Assembly (NCBI RefSeq): GCF_916700565.1
Contig: NZ_CAKAKO010000006.1
Location: forward strand, 248,001 to 312,000
Direction of reading: 5' to 3'
Length of the DNA: 64,000 nt
Source of the DNA: Xenophilus sp. Marseille-Q4582
GTDB taxonomy: Bacteria; Pseudomonadota; Gammaproteobacteria; Burkholderiales; Burkholderiaceae_C
A model generated the notes under the pieces. The model was given only the letters and a program-made list of their open reading frames with translations, was not told the origin of the DNA and searched no databases. Below, piece after piece: positions 27,666 to 37,972 of this stretch. Positions within the stretch are counted from its first letter, which is position 1. The number at the start of each line of letters is the position of its first letter. The position numbers and the translations under genes are program-made.

Positions 27666-29474
27666 ATGAACTCTTCCGCCGCCCTCTTTCCCGCCGCCCT
27701 GGCGCCCGCCCCCCACCCGGGCGCTGCCGCGGCGCCCACCGTGCGCAACGGCGCGCAGGCCTTGCTGGACACCCTGGTCGAATGCGGTGTCGACACGCTG
27801 TTCGGCTATCCCGGCGGTGCCGCGCTGCCGCTGTATGACGCGCTGCACGGCGAGCCGCGCCTGCGCCACATCCTCGTGCGCCACGAGCAGGCGGCCGTAC
27901 ACGCAGCCGAGGGCTATGCGCGCAGCACGGGCAAGGTCGGCGTGGTGCTGGTCACCTCCGGCCCCGGCGTGGGCAACACCATCACGGGCCTGCTGGACGC
28001 GATGAGCGATTCCATGCCCGTGCTGTGCATCAGCGGCCAGGTGGCCACGGCCGTGATCGGCACCCAGGCCTTCCAGGAAAGCGACGCGCTGGGCATGTCG
28101 CGGCCCGTGACCAAGTGGAACTGCCAGCCGCGCAGCGCGGCCCAGGTCGCCGATGCCGTGCGCCGCGCCCTGGCCGTGGCCGCCGGCGGCCGCCCGGGCC
28201 CGGTGCTGCTGGACGTGCCCAAGGACGTTCAGCTCGCGCCGGTGGGCGCGCCCGTGCAGGCGCGGCCTTTGCGCGAGGCCCTGAGCGGTCCGATGCCGCC
28301 GCCGCGCGCAGGCAGCCTGCAGCGCGCGGCCGACCTGATCTCCACCGCGCGCCGGCCCGTGTTCTACGGCGGCGGCGGCCTCGTCAACGCGGGCCCGGCC
28401 GCCTGCGCCGCCTTCGCGCAGCTGGTGCGCCAGGTGGGTGGCCCCTGCACGCTCACGCTGATGGGGCTGGGCGCGTTCCCCGCCTCCGATCCGCAATTCG
28501 TCGGCATGCTGGGCATGCACGGCACGCTGGAGGCCAACCTGGCCATGCACGAAGCCGACCTCGTCATCAACGTGGGCGCGCGCTTCGACGACCGCGTGAC
28601 GGGCAAGCTCGACGAGTTCTGCCCGCATGCGCGCAAGATCCACATCGACATCGACCCCAGCGCGATCCACCGCACCGTGAAGGTCGACGTGCCCATCGTC
28701 GGCGATTGCGGCGCCGTGCTCGACGCGCTGCTGGCCCTGCCCGAACTGCGGGGCCTGGACCCGGCACGGCTCGCACCCTGGTGGCAGCGTGTGGAGCGCT
28801 GGCGCGCCCAGCGCTGCCTGGACTTCACGCCCGCGCCGGACGCCATCCTGCCGCAGCAGCTCATGGCCCGCCTGCAGGCGCAGATCGCCGGGCGCGACGC
28901 CATCGTCTCCACCGACGTGGGCCAGCACCAGATGTGGGCCGCCCAGTACCTGCGTTTCGAGCGGCCGCGCCGCTGGCTGACTTCGGGCGGCGCCGGCACC
29001 ATGGGCTACGGCCTGCCGGCCGCGATCGGCGCGCAGGTGGCACACCCGGATGCGCTGTGCGTCTGCGTGAGCGGCGACGCCTCGGTGCTCATGAACATCC
29101 AGGAGCTGTCCACGGCCGTGCAGCACGCCACGCCCGTCAAGCTCGTGCTGTCCAACAACGGCTACATGGGCATGGTGCGGCAGTGGCAGGAGCTGATCCA
29201 CGGCAACCGCCTCTCGCACAGCTGGAACGCCGCGCTGCCCGACTTCGTGGCGCTGGCCAAGGCCTTCGGCTGGGGCGCGCGGCGCGTGTCCGATCCGGCC
29301 GAGCTCGATGCGGCGCTGGCCGAATGCCTGGCGTACGACGGCCCCTTCTTCCTGGACGTGCAGGTGGCGGCGCAGGAGAACTGCTTCCCGATGATGCCGG
29401 CCGGCGCGGGCCACCACCGCGTGATGCTGGGCAAGGACCGGTGGTACGTCGACGAAGCCGACGAAGCAGCCTGA
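27666..29474 (+). CDS. Acetolactate synthase, large (catalytic) subunit
   Basis: A 602-residue ThDP enzyme that joins two pyruvates (or pyruvate and 2-oxobutyrate), the first common step to valine, leucine and isoleucine. The N-terminal PYR domain has FGYPGGAALPLYDAL and the catalytic Glu E74 in VRHEQAAVHAAEGYAR. The middle FAD-type domain and the C-terminal PP domain follow, with TSGGAGTMGYGLPAAIGA and the metal site GDASVLMN...NN. A 25-residue low-complexity N-terminus precedes the conserved part. No ilvN/ilvH small subunit follows; the next gene is a convergent MscS. It could be a catabolic or back-up enzyme or pair with a distant small subunit. Control by the divergent Lrp-type protein is likely. 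Confidence 0.92.
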   Translation: MNSSAALFPAALAPAPHPGAAAAPTVRNGAQALLDTLVECGVDTLFGYPGGAALPLYDALHGEPRLRHILVRHEQAAVHAAEGYARSTGKVGVVLVTSGPGVGNTITGLLDAMSDSMPVLCISGQVATAVIGTQAFQESDALGMSRPVTKWNCQPRSAAQVADAVRRALAVAAGGRPGPVLLDVPKDVQLAPVGAPVQARPLREALSGPMPPPRAGSLQRAADLISTARRPVFYGGGGLVNAGPAACAAFAQLVRQVGGPCTLTLMGLGAFPASDPQFVGMLGMHGTLEANLAMHEADLVINVGARFDDRVTGKLDEFCPHARKIHIDIDPSAIHRTVKVDVPIVGDCGAVLDALLALPELRGLDPARLAPWWQRVERWRAQRCLDFTPAPDAILPQQLMARLQAQIAGRDAIVSTDVGQHQMWAAQYLRFERPRRWLTSGGAGTMGYGLPAAIGAQVAHPDALCVCVSGDASVLMNIQELSTAVQHATPVKLVLSNNGYMGMVRQWQELIHGNRLSHSWNAALPDFVALAKAFGWGARRVSDPAELDAALAECLAYDGPFFLDVQVAAQENCFPMMPAGAGHHRVMLGKDRWYVDEADEAA

Positions 29475-29506
29475 GCGCAGGCGCCCGCTTCCGGCGCCGG
29501 CCGGTC

Positions 29507-30625
29507 TCAGGGGGAGGCCAGCGCCTCCCTCCCGGCGCCGGGCGCGCAAGATGACTGTTGCGCCATGTGCAGGGACCGCGCCGGCAGCGCGATCTGCGCG
29601 CCGTGCGCGGCCACGATGCGCCCGATGCGCAGCAGCACGTCCTGCTTGATGTGCTGGTAGGCCACCCAGCCGGTGGTCCGCGTGAAGGCGTAGACCATGA
29701 GGTCGAGCGTGCCTGGCCCGAAGCCGTTGAAGTTCACGATGGTGGTCTGCGTGCCGTCGATGGACTCGTGCGCGGCCAGCATGGCACGAATGTCGTCCAC
29801 GATGGCCTCGACCTTGTCGAAGTCCTCGAAGCGCAGGCCGATGGTCTCGCGGATGCGCCGGTGCGACATGCGCGAGGGGTTCTCCACCACGATGTGCGTG
29901 AACACCGAGTTGGGCACGTAGATCGGGTTCTTGTTGAAGCCGCGGATGCGCGTGTGGCGCCAGCTGATGTGCTCGACCGAGCCTTCGATGGCCTTGTCGG
30001 GGCTGCGGATCCAGTCGCCCACGCTGAAGGGCCGGTCCAGGTAGATGGTGAGGCCGCCGAAGAAGTTGGCCAGCAGGTCCTTGGCCGCGAAGCCCACCGC
30101 GATGCCGCCGACGCCGCCCAGCGCCAGCAGCCCGCTGATCTGGAAGCCCAGCGTCTGCGCCACCGTGATGGTGGCGACCACCACCACGATCAGGCAGGCC
30201 AGCTTCACCAGCGCGTCGATGGTGGTGGTGTCCACCTCCTCGCCCCGGCCGCGGCACCGCGCCTCCACGTTGCGGCCCACCAGCCGTGCGAAGCGCAGCA
30301 GGAACCAGGACACGCAGATCACGGCCAGCACGTCGCGGGTGCGGCGCACGTCCTGCAGGAAGTCGGCATCCACCTGCCGCTGCAGCACGGTGGCCATGAA
30401 GTCCAGGCCCACCACCCAGACCAGCACGCGCAAGGGGCTGCGGGCGGCCTGCACGAGGGCGTCGTCCCACACGGTGGCGGTCTTGCCCGAAAGACGCTCG
30501 ATGCGGCTCAGCAGGGCCTGCGCGACGAGGTTGACGAGAAAGGTGGCCAGCGCGATGGCCACCAGCGAGGCGAGCCAGGGTTCCAGGCCCAGGCGCTCGC
30601 TCAGAAAGAGACTCAGACGATTCAT
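29507..30625 (-). CDS. Mechanosensitive ion channel, MscS family
   Basis: A 372-residue small-conductance mechanosensitive channel. N-terminal TM segments run through LVAIALATFLVNLVAQALL, LRVLVWVVGLDFMATVL and LAVICVSWFLLRFA. The pore helix is the glycine/alanine-rich QISGLLALGGVGGIAVGFAAKDLLANFFGG, then the beta domain with PFSVGDWIRSPDKAIEGSVEHISWRHTRIR and the vestibule part with NPSRMSHRRIRETIGL. It opens under hypo-osmotic stress to release solutes. The C-terminal SSCAPGAGREALASP looks like an unstructured tail. Confidence 0.93.
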   Translation of the reverse strand: MNRLSLFLSERLGLEPWLASLVAIALATFLVNLVAQALLSRIERLSGKTATVWDDALVQAARSPLRVLVWVVGLDFMATVLQRQVDADFLQDVRRTRDVLAVICVSWFLLRFARLVGRNVEARCRGRGEEVDTTTIDALVKLACLIVVVVATITVAQTLGFQISGLLALGGVGGIAVGFAAKDLLANFFGGLTIYLDRPFSVGDWIRSPDKAIEGSVEHISWRHTRIRGFNKNPIYVPNSVFTHIVVENPSRMSHRRIRETIGLRFEDFDKVEAIVDDIRAMLAAHESIDGTQTTIVNFNGFGPGTLDLMVYAFTRTTGWVAYQHIKQDVLLRIGRIVAAHGAQIALPARSLHMAQQSSCAPGAGREALASP

Positions 30626-30767
30626 GGGCCGGCACTCTAAACGCGGGGCCCTGCCCGCGTTGGGTACCGGTTATCGGGCACAGACCATGCCGCCTGCCGC
30701 CCGATCGCCATGCCGTCGCGCGCGGCCCGCGAAGCGACGCGGGCCGGCCATGCGCGTGTCCGACCGC

Positions 30768-31562
30768 TCAGACGAAGCGCGGCGCCCGCTTCTCCAGGTT
30801 CGCGCGCACCGCCTCGGTCTGGTTCGGGCTGCCGATCAGCTTCTGCTGCTCCTCGGATTCGGCCATCAGCAGTTGCGCGTCGCTCACGCGCGCGTCCGCC
30901 ATGGCGTTCATCAGCCGCTTGCCGGCGCGGATGGCGTCGGGGCTGCGGCCCGCGATCTCGTGCGCCAGGCGCTGCGCCTCGGCCAGCGGGTCGGCCACCA
31001 CGCGCGTGGCCAGGCCCAGCGCCACGGCCTCTTGCCCTTGCACGATGCGGCCGGTGTAGGTCAGCTCGCGCGCCACGTCGTCGCGCACCAGCGGGCGCAG
31101 CAGCGGCAGGCCGCCCATGTCGGGCACCAGGCCCCACTTGATCTCCATCACCGACAGGCGCGTGTCGGCCGTCACCAGCCGCAGGTCGGCGCCCAGCGCC
31201 AGCTGCAGGCCGCCGCCGAAGGCCACGCCGTGCACGGCGGCGATCACGGGCACCGGCACGTCGCGCCACACGGTGGCGATGTACTGCGGCTTGTTGGCGA
31301 TGCCGTGGGTGCGCGGCAGCAGGTCCATGTTGCCGCCCTCGCCCATCTTCGCGAAGGATTCCATGTCCAGCCCGGCGCAGAAGGCGCGGCCGCGGCCCGC
31401 GCTGACCACGGCGCGCACGCTGCGGTCTTCGCGCAGCTGCTCGCCATGCGCGATCAGCGCGTCGAACATGGCGCTGTTCAGCGCGTTCATCTTGTCCTCG
31501 CGCACGAGGTGCAGTTCCACCACGCCATCGTCGTGGCGGATCGTCTGGATGCGTTCAGTCAT
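30768..31562 (-). CDS. Crotonase / enoyl-CoA hydratase family protein
   Basis: A 264-residue crotonase-fold protein. The oxyanion hole is formed by RAFCAGLDME and HGVAFGGGLQLALGADLR; the active-site segment is SVMEIKWGLVPDMGG. Leu replaces the first catalytic Glu of true enoyl-CoA hydratases (GGGLQ instead of GGGCE), while Glu in MEIKWGL and Asp in VPDMG remain. This makes isomerase or another crotonase reaction more likely than simple hydration. It is a single gene, divergent from a DUF488 gene. Confidence 0.87.
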   Translation of the reverse strand: MTERIQTIRHDDGVVELHLVREDKMNALNSAMFDALIAHGEQLREDRSVRAVVSAGRGRAFCAGLDMESFAKMGEGGNMDLLPRTHGIANKPQYIATVWRDVPVPVIAAVHGVAFGGGLQLALGADLRLVTADTRLSVMEIKWGLVPDMGGLPLLRPLVRDDVARELTYTGRIVQGQEAVALGLATRVVADPLAEAQRLAHEIAGRSPDAIRAGKRLMNAMADARVSDAQLLMAESEEQQKLIGSPNQTEAVRANLEKRAPRFV

Positions 31563-31681
31563 GGCTCGTCGTTCTCCTGCGCGCCAGTATCCGCGCGAGC
31601 TTCTCCATGGCCTATCGCACGCGCTACAGCTACAGTGCGGCGCAGAACAGACGAGGGCCGAGCGCCCGAAGGAGGCAGACC

Positions 31682-32080
31682 ATGGGCATCCGCATCGTGC
31701 AACTGGGCAGCGCGCGGCACCCCGACGAGGGCTTGCGCATCGGCACCGTGCGCCGGCCGCCGCGCGGCGTGCCGAAGGCGGAGTTCGCGCGCCAGAACTG
31801 GTACGACGTCTGGTACCCGAACCTCGCGCCCTCGGCCGAGACGATGAAGCTGGGCCAGGCGGCGCAGGCCTCGCAGGCGCCCGCCGACTGGACGGCCTTC
31901 GCGCGCCGCTACAAGGCGGAAATGGCCGAGCCGGACGCGAGCCGCAGCCTGGACCTGCTGGCCGCGCTGTCGCACCACACGGCGCTGTCGGTGGGCTGCT
32001 ATTGCGACGACGAATCGCGCTGCCACCGCAGCCTGCTGCGCGGCCTGCTGGCCGAGCGCGGCGCGGACATCGTCGGCTGA
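31682..32080 (+). CDS. DUF488 family protein
   Basis: A 132-residue protein starting GIRIVQLGSARHPDEGLRIGTVRRPPRGVPK, with WYDVWYPNLAPSAET and the Cys-containing end SVGCYCDDESRCHRSLLRGLL that marks DUF488 proteins. Function is not known; the Cys/Arg end motif has been likened to phosphatase-type loops. The frame is open further upstream, but the ATG at 31682 follows GGAGGCAGACC. A hairpin CGCCGC-CCCT-GCGGCG starts right after the stop codon (32081-32096) without a T run, and then the T-shaped repeat element begins. Confidence 0.85.
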   Translation: MGIRIVQLGSARHPDEGLRIGTVRRPPRGVPKAEFARQNWYDVWYPNLAPSAETMKLGQAAQASQAPADWTAFARRYKAEMAEPDASRSLDLLAALSHHTALSVGCYCDDESRCHRSLLRGLLAERGADIVG

Positions 32081-32100
32081 CGCCGCCCCTGCGGCGCTCA

Positions 32101-32366
32101 GAACGTGTTCAAGGTCTCGCAGGGGCCGCGCAGCCCCCTTGCCGGGTGGACCTGCAAGGCGCGCTGCGCCGCTCGTAGTGATCTACGAGCAAGCAGCGCA
32201 ACGCCGCAGGACGCCCGGCAAGGCGGCTGCCCTACGGGTTGGAGCGAAATCGGGCGATTTCTTCGGCCGTTCGCTTGCATGGACACCAGTCCATGCGGCG
32301 CGACCGGCCTGCGAACTCATCCCGATTGCGCTCCAACGCGACCCCTGCGAGACCTTGAACACGTTC
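32101..32366 (-). repeat. T-shaped inverted-repeat element, copy 1
   Basis: A 266-bp non-coding element. Terminal inverted repeats of 30 bp (32101-32130 and 32337-32366) match at 29 positions. Inside are two arms. Arm B is closed by 32130-32146 pairing with 32214-32230 and tipped by GCTCGTAG-TGAT-CTACGAGC (32171-32190). Arm A is closed by 32239-32254 pairing with 32321-32336 and tipped by CATGGAC-ACCA-GTCCATG (32278-32295). Eight bases join the arms. TCA flanks both ends; the right TCA is the stop codon of the GNAT gene. Its core is homologous, on the opposite strand, to copy 2 at 37973-38237. No reading frame is conserved. Confidence 0.85.
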
Positions 32367-32846
32367 TCAGAGCTTCTTCTGCAGGAACAGGGCCTGGCCG
32401 AAGGCCGGGTCCAGCTGGTAGCCCGCGAAGCCCTCGCGCTCGTAGGCGCGCAGGGCCGGCGCATTGCCGGCCAGCACTTCCAGCGTGAGCTTGCACGCGC
32501 CGCGGCGGCGCGCCTCGGCCTCCACGGCCTCGAGCATGCGCTGCGCCACGCGCTGGCCGCGGTGGCTGGCCGCCACGACCACGTCATGCACGTTCACCAG
32601 CGGCTGGCACGCGAAGGTGGAAAAGCCCTCGACGCAGTTGATCAGGCCCACGGCCTGTTCGCCGTCGAAAGCCAACACGCTGAAAGCCTGCGGCCGGGCC
32701 GCGAGCGCCGCCGGCAGCTCGGCCTTCACGCGCTCGGTCAACGGCGTGCCGCCGCCTGCGGGATCCCGCGCATAGGCATCGAGCAGTTCGACCAGCGCCT
32801 GCGCATGGACGGGGTTGCGGTAATCCACCAGGGAAATCTGAATCAC
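32367..32846 (-). CDS. GNAT-family N-acetyltransferase
   Basis: A 159-residue GNAT protein that moves an acetyl group from acetyl-CoA to an amine. The acetyl-CoA loop is seen as VVAASHRGQRVAQRMLEAVEAEARRRGACKLTLEVLAGNAPALRAYEREGF, the standard motif A plus B. The start is GTG at 32846; GTGA there overlaps the stop of the MOSC gene, so translation was probably coupled to it. The stop codon TGA lies exactly next to the repeat element at 32101-32366. Substrate unknown. The upstream nonsense codon in the MOSC gene could lower its translation. Confidence 0.88.
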   Translation of the reverse strand: MIQISLVDYRNPVHAQALVELLDAYARDPAGGGTPLTERVKAELPAALAARPQAFSVLAFDGEQAVGLINCVEGFSTFACQPLVNVHDVVVAASHRGQRVAQRMLEAVEAEARRRGACKLTLEVLAGNAPALRAYEREGFAGYQLDPAFGQALFLQKKL

Positions 32847-33412
32847 ACGGGCTCCAGGGCACGATGCGGCAAGGGGGGAAGGATGACTGACAGGGTATCG
32901 CCGGCGTGGACCGTCCCGCTGCGCGTGACGATGGCCATGACACCGGCCTTGCGCACCCGGCGCCCGGCTGCGTCGCGGCCGAGCACGGCCGCCAGGAGCC
33001 CGGGCTAGAAGCGGTCGATCTGGACGCAGGGATTGCGCAGGCCGGTGAGTTGCACTTCGGCCTCGTCCCCCACGCGCAGACGCGTGCCTTCGGGCAAGGC
33101 GAGCAGGTCCAGGCCGCCCGTCGTCAGGTTCTCGCCCAGCTCGCCGGGCCGCACCACGAAGCCGGCCTGGGCCAGTTCCCCGAACAGTTCGGCCTGCAGC
33201 AGGTGGACCTGCCGCAAGTTGGGCAGCTGCGGGGTGCGCGCGAGGCGGGAACGGTGCTTCACGGTCAGGCCCGCATGGGCATCGCCGACGGCGCCCAGGC
33301 CTTCGGCCAGCACCAATTGAAGCACCGGCTGCTTGCTGAAGCGGTGCACCGGGCTGGCATGCACCGCCACCACGCGCGGCGGCGGCCCGGCGGCCGGACC
33401 CACTACGTCCAT
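32843..33412 (-). pseudogene. MOSC-domain protein, interrupted by an in-frame TAG
   Basis: The frame from ATG 33412 encodes a MOSC-type protein up to LTGLRNPCVQIDRF, then TAG at 33005-33007. In the same frame, 53 more codons follow (PGLLAAVLGRDAAGRRVRKAGVMAIV ... HRALEPV) and end at TGA 32843-32845. These residues are the normal C-terminal part of such proteins, so one base change (likely CAG to TAG) splits the gene. The conserved Cys of NPC lies before the stop. MOSC domains carry sulfur in molybdenum-cofactor and related chemistry. The product is about 136 residues if the stop is real; a sequencing error or read-through is possible. Confidence 0.85.
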
Positions 33413-33470
33413 GCCGGGCGGTGCCTGCGTGCAGGCGCGGCGCGGCGCATCCGGTGCAGGGGGACGCGCT

Positions 33471-34805
33471 TCATGCCAACGTGGCGGCGATGCGGCGCGC
33501 CCAGTCCTGCGCCTGCTGCGCATCGCTGGCCTCGACCATCACGCGCAGCAGCGGCTCGGTGCCGCTGGCGCGGATCAGCACACGGCCGCTGTCGCCCAGC
33601 GCGATCTCGGCGCGCTCGCTCTCCTCGGCCAGCGCGCAGTTGGACTTCCAGTCCTGGCCTTCCGTCAGGCGCACGTTGATCAGCGTCTGCGGGAAAAGCG
33701 CCACGCCCTCGAGCAGCTGCGCCACCGTGCGGCCGCTGCGCACGCAGGCCTGCAGCACCTGCAGCGCACTGACCAGGCCGTCGCCCGTGGTGTGGCGGTC
33801 CAGCGCCAGCAGGTGGCCCGAGCCTTCGCCGCCCAGCAGCCAGCCGCGCCTGTCCAGTTCTTCCAGCACGTAGCGGTCGCCGACCTTGGCGCGCACGAAT
33901 TCGACGCCTGCGCCCTTGAAAGCCATTTCCACGGCCTTGTTGGTCATCAGCGTGCCCACCACGCCCTCGGGCTTGCGGCCCTGCGCGATGCGGTCGGCCG
34001 CCATCAGCCACAGCAGCTCGTCGCCGTTGTAGAGCCGGCCTTGCGCGTCCACCAGCTGCAGGCGGTCGGCGTCGCCATCGAGCGCGATGCCGTAGTCCGC
34101 GCCCTGCGCTTTGACGGCGTCGATCAGCGCCTCGGGATGCGTCGCGCCCACGTCTTTGTTGATGTTCAGGCCGTCGGGCTGCACGCCGATGCTGCTGACG
34201 TCGGCGCCCAGTTCATGGAAGACGTTGGGCGCCACCTGGTAGGCCGCGCCATGCGCCGCGTCCACCACCAGCTTGAGGCCGCGCAGGCTCAGCGCCGCCG
34301 GGAAGGTGCTCTTGCAGAACTCGGTGTAGCGACCGGCCGCGTCGTCCAGGCGGCGCGCGCGGCCCAGCGCGGCCGAATCGGCCCACACGGGCGGCTCGGC
34401 CAGGGCGGCTTCGACGGCCAGTTCCCATTCGTCGCTGAGCTTGGTGCCCTGCGCGCTGAAGAACTTGATCCCGTTGTCGGGGAAGGCGTTGTGGCTGGCG
34501 CTGATGACCACGCCCAGGCTGGCGCGCTGCGCGCGCGTGAGGTAGGCCACGCCGGGCGTGGGCAGCGGGCCCAGCAGCACCACGTTGACGCCGGCCGAGT
34601 TGAAGCCCGATTCGAGCGCCGATTCGAGCATGTAGCCCGAGATGCGCGTGTCCTTGCCGATCAGCACGGTGGGACGCGCCTCGGTCTTCCTGAGCACGCG
34701 GCCCACGGCATGCGCGAGGCGCAGCACGAAGTCGGGCGTGATCGGCGGTTGGCCCACCGTGCCGCGGATGCCGTCGGTGCCGAAATACTGTCTGCTGGCC
34801 GTCAT
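33471..34805 (-). CDS. glmM: Phosphoglucosamine mutase
   Basis: A 444-residue enzyme that turns glucosamine-6-phosphate into glucosamine-1-phosphate for peptidoglycan and LPS. It has the N-terminal [12 protein letters not shown], the phosphoserine loop [12 protein letters not shown] (Ser104), the metal site DGDADR ([14 protein letters not shown]) and the sugar loop GEGSGH. The C-terminal phosphate loop is [14 protein letters not shown]. The start at 34805 has GGAG upstream. It follows folP in the conserved ftsH-folP-glmM order; 75 bases separate the two. Confidence 0.97.
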   Translation of the reverse strand: MTASRQYFGTDGIRGTVGQPPITPDFVLRLAHAVGRVLRKTEARPTVLIGKDTRISGYMLESALESGFNSAGVNVVLLGPLPTPGVAYLTRAQRASLGVVISASHNAFPDNGIKFFSAQGTKLSDEWELAVEAALAEPPVWADSAALGRARRLDDAAGRYTEFCKSTFPAALSLRGLKLVVDAAHGAAYQVAPNVFHELGADVSSIGVQPDGLNINKDVGATHPEALIDAVKAQGADYGIALDGDADRLQLVDAQGRLYNGDELLWLMAADRIAQGRKPEGVVGTLMTNKAVEMAFKGAGVEFVRAKVGDRYVLEELDRRGWLLGGEGSGHLLALDRHTTGDGLVSALQVLQACVRSGRTVAQLLEGVALFPQTLINVRLTEGQDWKSNCALAEESERAEIALGDSGRVLIRASGTEPLLRVMVEASDAQQAQDWARRIAATLA

Positions 34806-34880
34806 GGCGTCGCTCTCCTGTGTCTTCTTCGATGTAGGGGGCCGGGCCGCGGCCGGCCCGTGGATCGGGGCCCCGCCCGT

Positions 34881-35780
34881 TCAGGCGGGATTGTCGGGGC
34901 TGGCGCCGCCGGCCGCGCCGGCATCCTGTGCCTGCATGGCGCGCCACACGGCCAGCGCCTCGACCGTCTCGCGCACGTCATGCACGCGCACGATGCGGGC
35001 CCCGCGCTCCACCGCCAGCACGGCGGCCGCGGTGCTGGCCACCTTGCGCTGGCCAGCTTCCTGCACGCCGGTCACGGCGCCCAGCGAGGACTTGCGCGAC
35101 CAGCCGGCCAGCAGCGGATAGCCCAGCGCCAGCAGTTCCCGCTGGCGGGCCAGCAGCGCGAAGTTCTGCGCCACCGTCTTGCCGAAGCCGATGCCCGGGT
35201 CGAGCACGATGCGTTCGGCCGCCACGCCCTGCGCGCGCAGCCGCCGCGCGGCGTCGGCCAGGAAGTCGCGCACCGTGGGCACGCCATCGCCCTCCATCGG
35301 GGCCGCCTGCATGGTCTGCGGGTCGCGGTGCATGTGCATCAGGCACACGCCGCAGCCCGGGTGGGCCGCCACCGCTTCGCGCGCGCCGGGCTGGCGCAGG
35401 GCCCAGATGTCGTTCACGATGTCGGCGCCCAGGTCGAGCACGGCGCGCATCAGCTCGGGCTTGTAGGTGTCGATGGACAGCGGCACGCCCAGGCGCAGGG
35501 CGCCGCGTACCACGGGCAACACGCGGGCGCTTTCCTCTTCCAGCGACACGGGGGGACTGCCGGGCCGCGTGGATTCGCCGCCGATGTCCAGGATGTCGGC
35601 GCCTTCCCGGATCAGTTGCTCGCAGTGCCGCAGGGCTGCGGCCGTGCTGGCGTGGGCGCCGCCGTCGGAAAAGGAATCGGGCGTGACGTTGACGATGCCC
35701 ATGACCTGCGGACGGCGCAGGTCAATGAGGAAGCGGCTGGTCTGCCAGCGCGCGAAAGCGGGATCGGGGCTCAGGGACAT
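34881..35780 (-). CDS. folP: Dihydropteroate synthase
   Basis: A 299-residue TIM-barrel enzyme of folate synthesis that joins p-aminobenzoate to the pterin pyrophosphate; it is the sulfonamide target. Signatures are VMGIVNVTPDSFSDGG and ILDIGGESTRPGSPPVS, then DIVNDIWAL and RIVLDPGIGFGKTVAQN. I start at MSLSPDPAFARWQ (35780); the frame is open further up but crosses the ftsH terminator. It lies between ftsH and glmM. Confidence 0.96.
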   Translation of the reverse strand: MSLSPDPAFARWQTSRFLIDLRRPQVMGIVNVTPDSFSDGGAHASTAAALRHCEQLIREGADILDIGGESTRPGSPPVSLEEESARVLPVVRGALRLGVPLSIDTYKPELMRAVLDLGADIVNDIWALRQPGAREAVAAHPGCGVCLMHMHRDPQTMQAAPMEGDGVPTVRDFLADAARRLRAQGVAAERIVLDPGIGFGKTVAQNFALLARQRELLALGYPLLAGWSRKSSLGAVTGVQEAGQRKVASTAAAVLAVERGARIVRVHDVRETVEALAVWRAMQAQDAGAAGGASPDNPA

Positions 35781-35827
35781 GCGAGCGGTGGGCGCGAGGG
35801 ACAGGACGGGCGCACCGGGCGCGCCAA

Positions 35828-35853
35828 CGAAAAACGGGGCCTGAGCCCCGTTT
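35828..35853 (-). terminator. Hairpin terminator between ftsH and folP
   Basis: Leftward, AAACGGGGC and GCCCCGTTT (35845-35853 with 35832-35840) form a 9-bp stem with loop TCAG, and a short T run (CGTTTTTCG) follows at 35828-35833. It lies 25 bases past the ftsH stop, so it should reduce transcription into folP-glmM. Confidence 0.75.
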
Positions 35854-35877
35854 GCTGCCGTCCGGCGCCTGATGGCA

Positions 35878-37794
<1,917 letters not shown>

Positions 37795-37847
37795 ACGATG
37801 CTCCAGTCGATGACGTGGGGATGACAGAAGCGCCCCCACTGGCAGTC

Positions 37848-37875
37848 AGATGGGCGGGATTCTAGGCTTTTCAAG
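37848..37875 (-). promoter_or_regulatory. Probable sigma-32 (RpoH) promoter of ftsH
   Basis: On the minus strand CTTGAAA (37875-37869) is followed after 14 bases by CCCATCT (37854-37848). This fits the RpoH consensus CTTGAAA, 13-17 bases, CCCCATnT. The predicted transcript would start near 37840 and give a leader of about 45 bases to the TTG start. ftsH is under heat-shock control in E. coli. Confidence 0.7.
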
Positions 37876-37894
37876 CTGCGAAAACGGCTGAAAT

Positions 37895-37913
37895 CCCTAT
37901 GGTGGCCATAGGG
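37895..37913. promoter_or_regulatory. Perfect 8-bp dyad upstream of ftsH promoter
   Basis: CCCTATGG (37895-37902) and CCATAGGG (37906-37913) are exact inverted repeats with three bases between. The centre lies about 30 bases upstream of the -35 box of the proposed heat-shock promoter, a position suited to an activator or repressor. No known regulator is recognised. Confidence 0.45.
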
Positions 37914-37972
37914 CCGGCGCGGACGAAGCGGTCATCTGACACACCCTGCCACAGCGCTTGCATGCGGTCTCA

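Noticed and set aside
29507-29570. The C-terminal MscS tail DNA (GGGAGGGAGGCGCT) resembles part of the tctD tail repeat
   Set aside because: Only about a dozen bases match and the other hairpins are missing; too weak to call a third copy.
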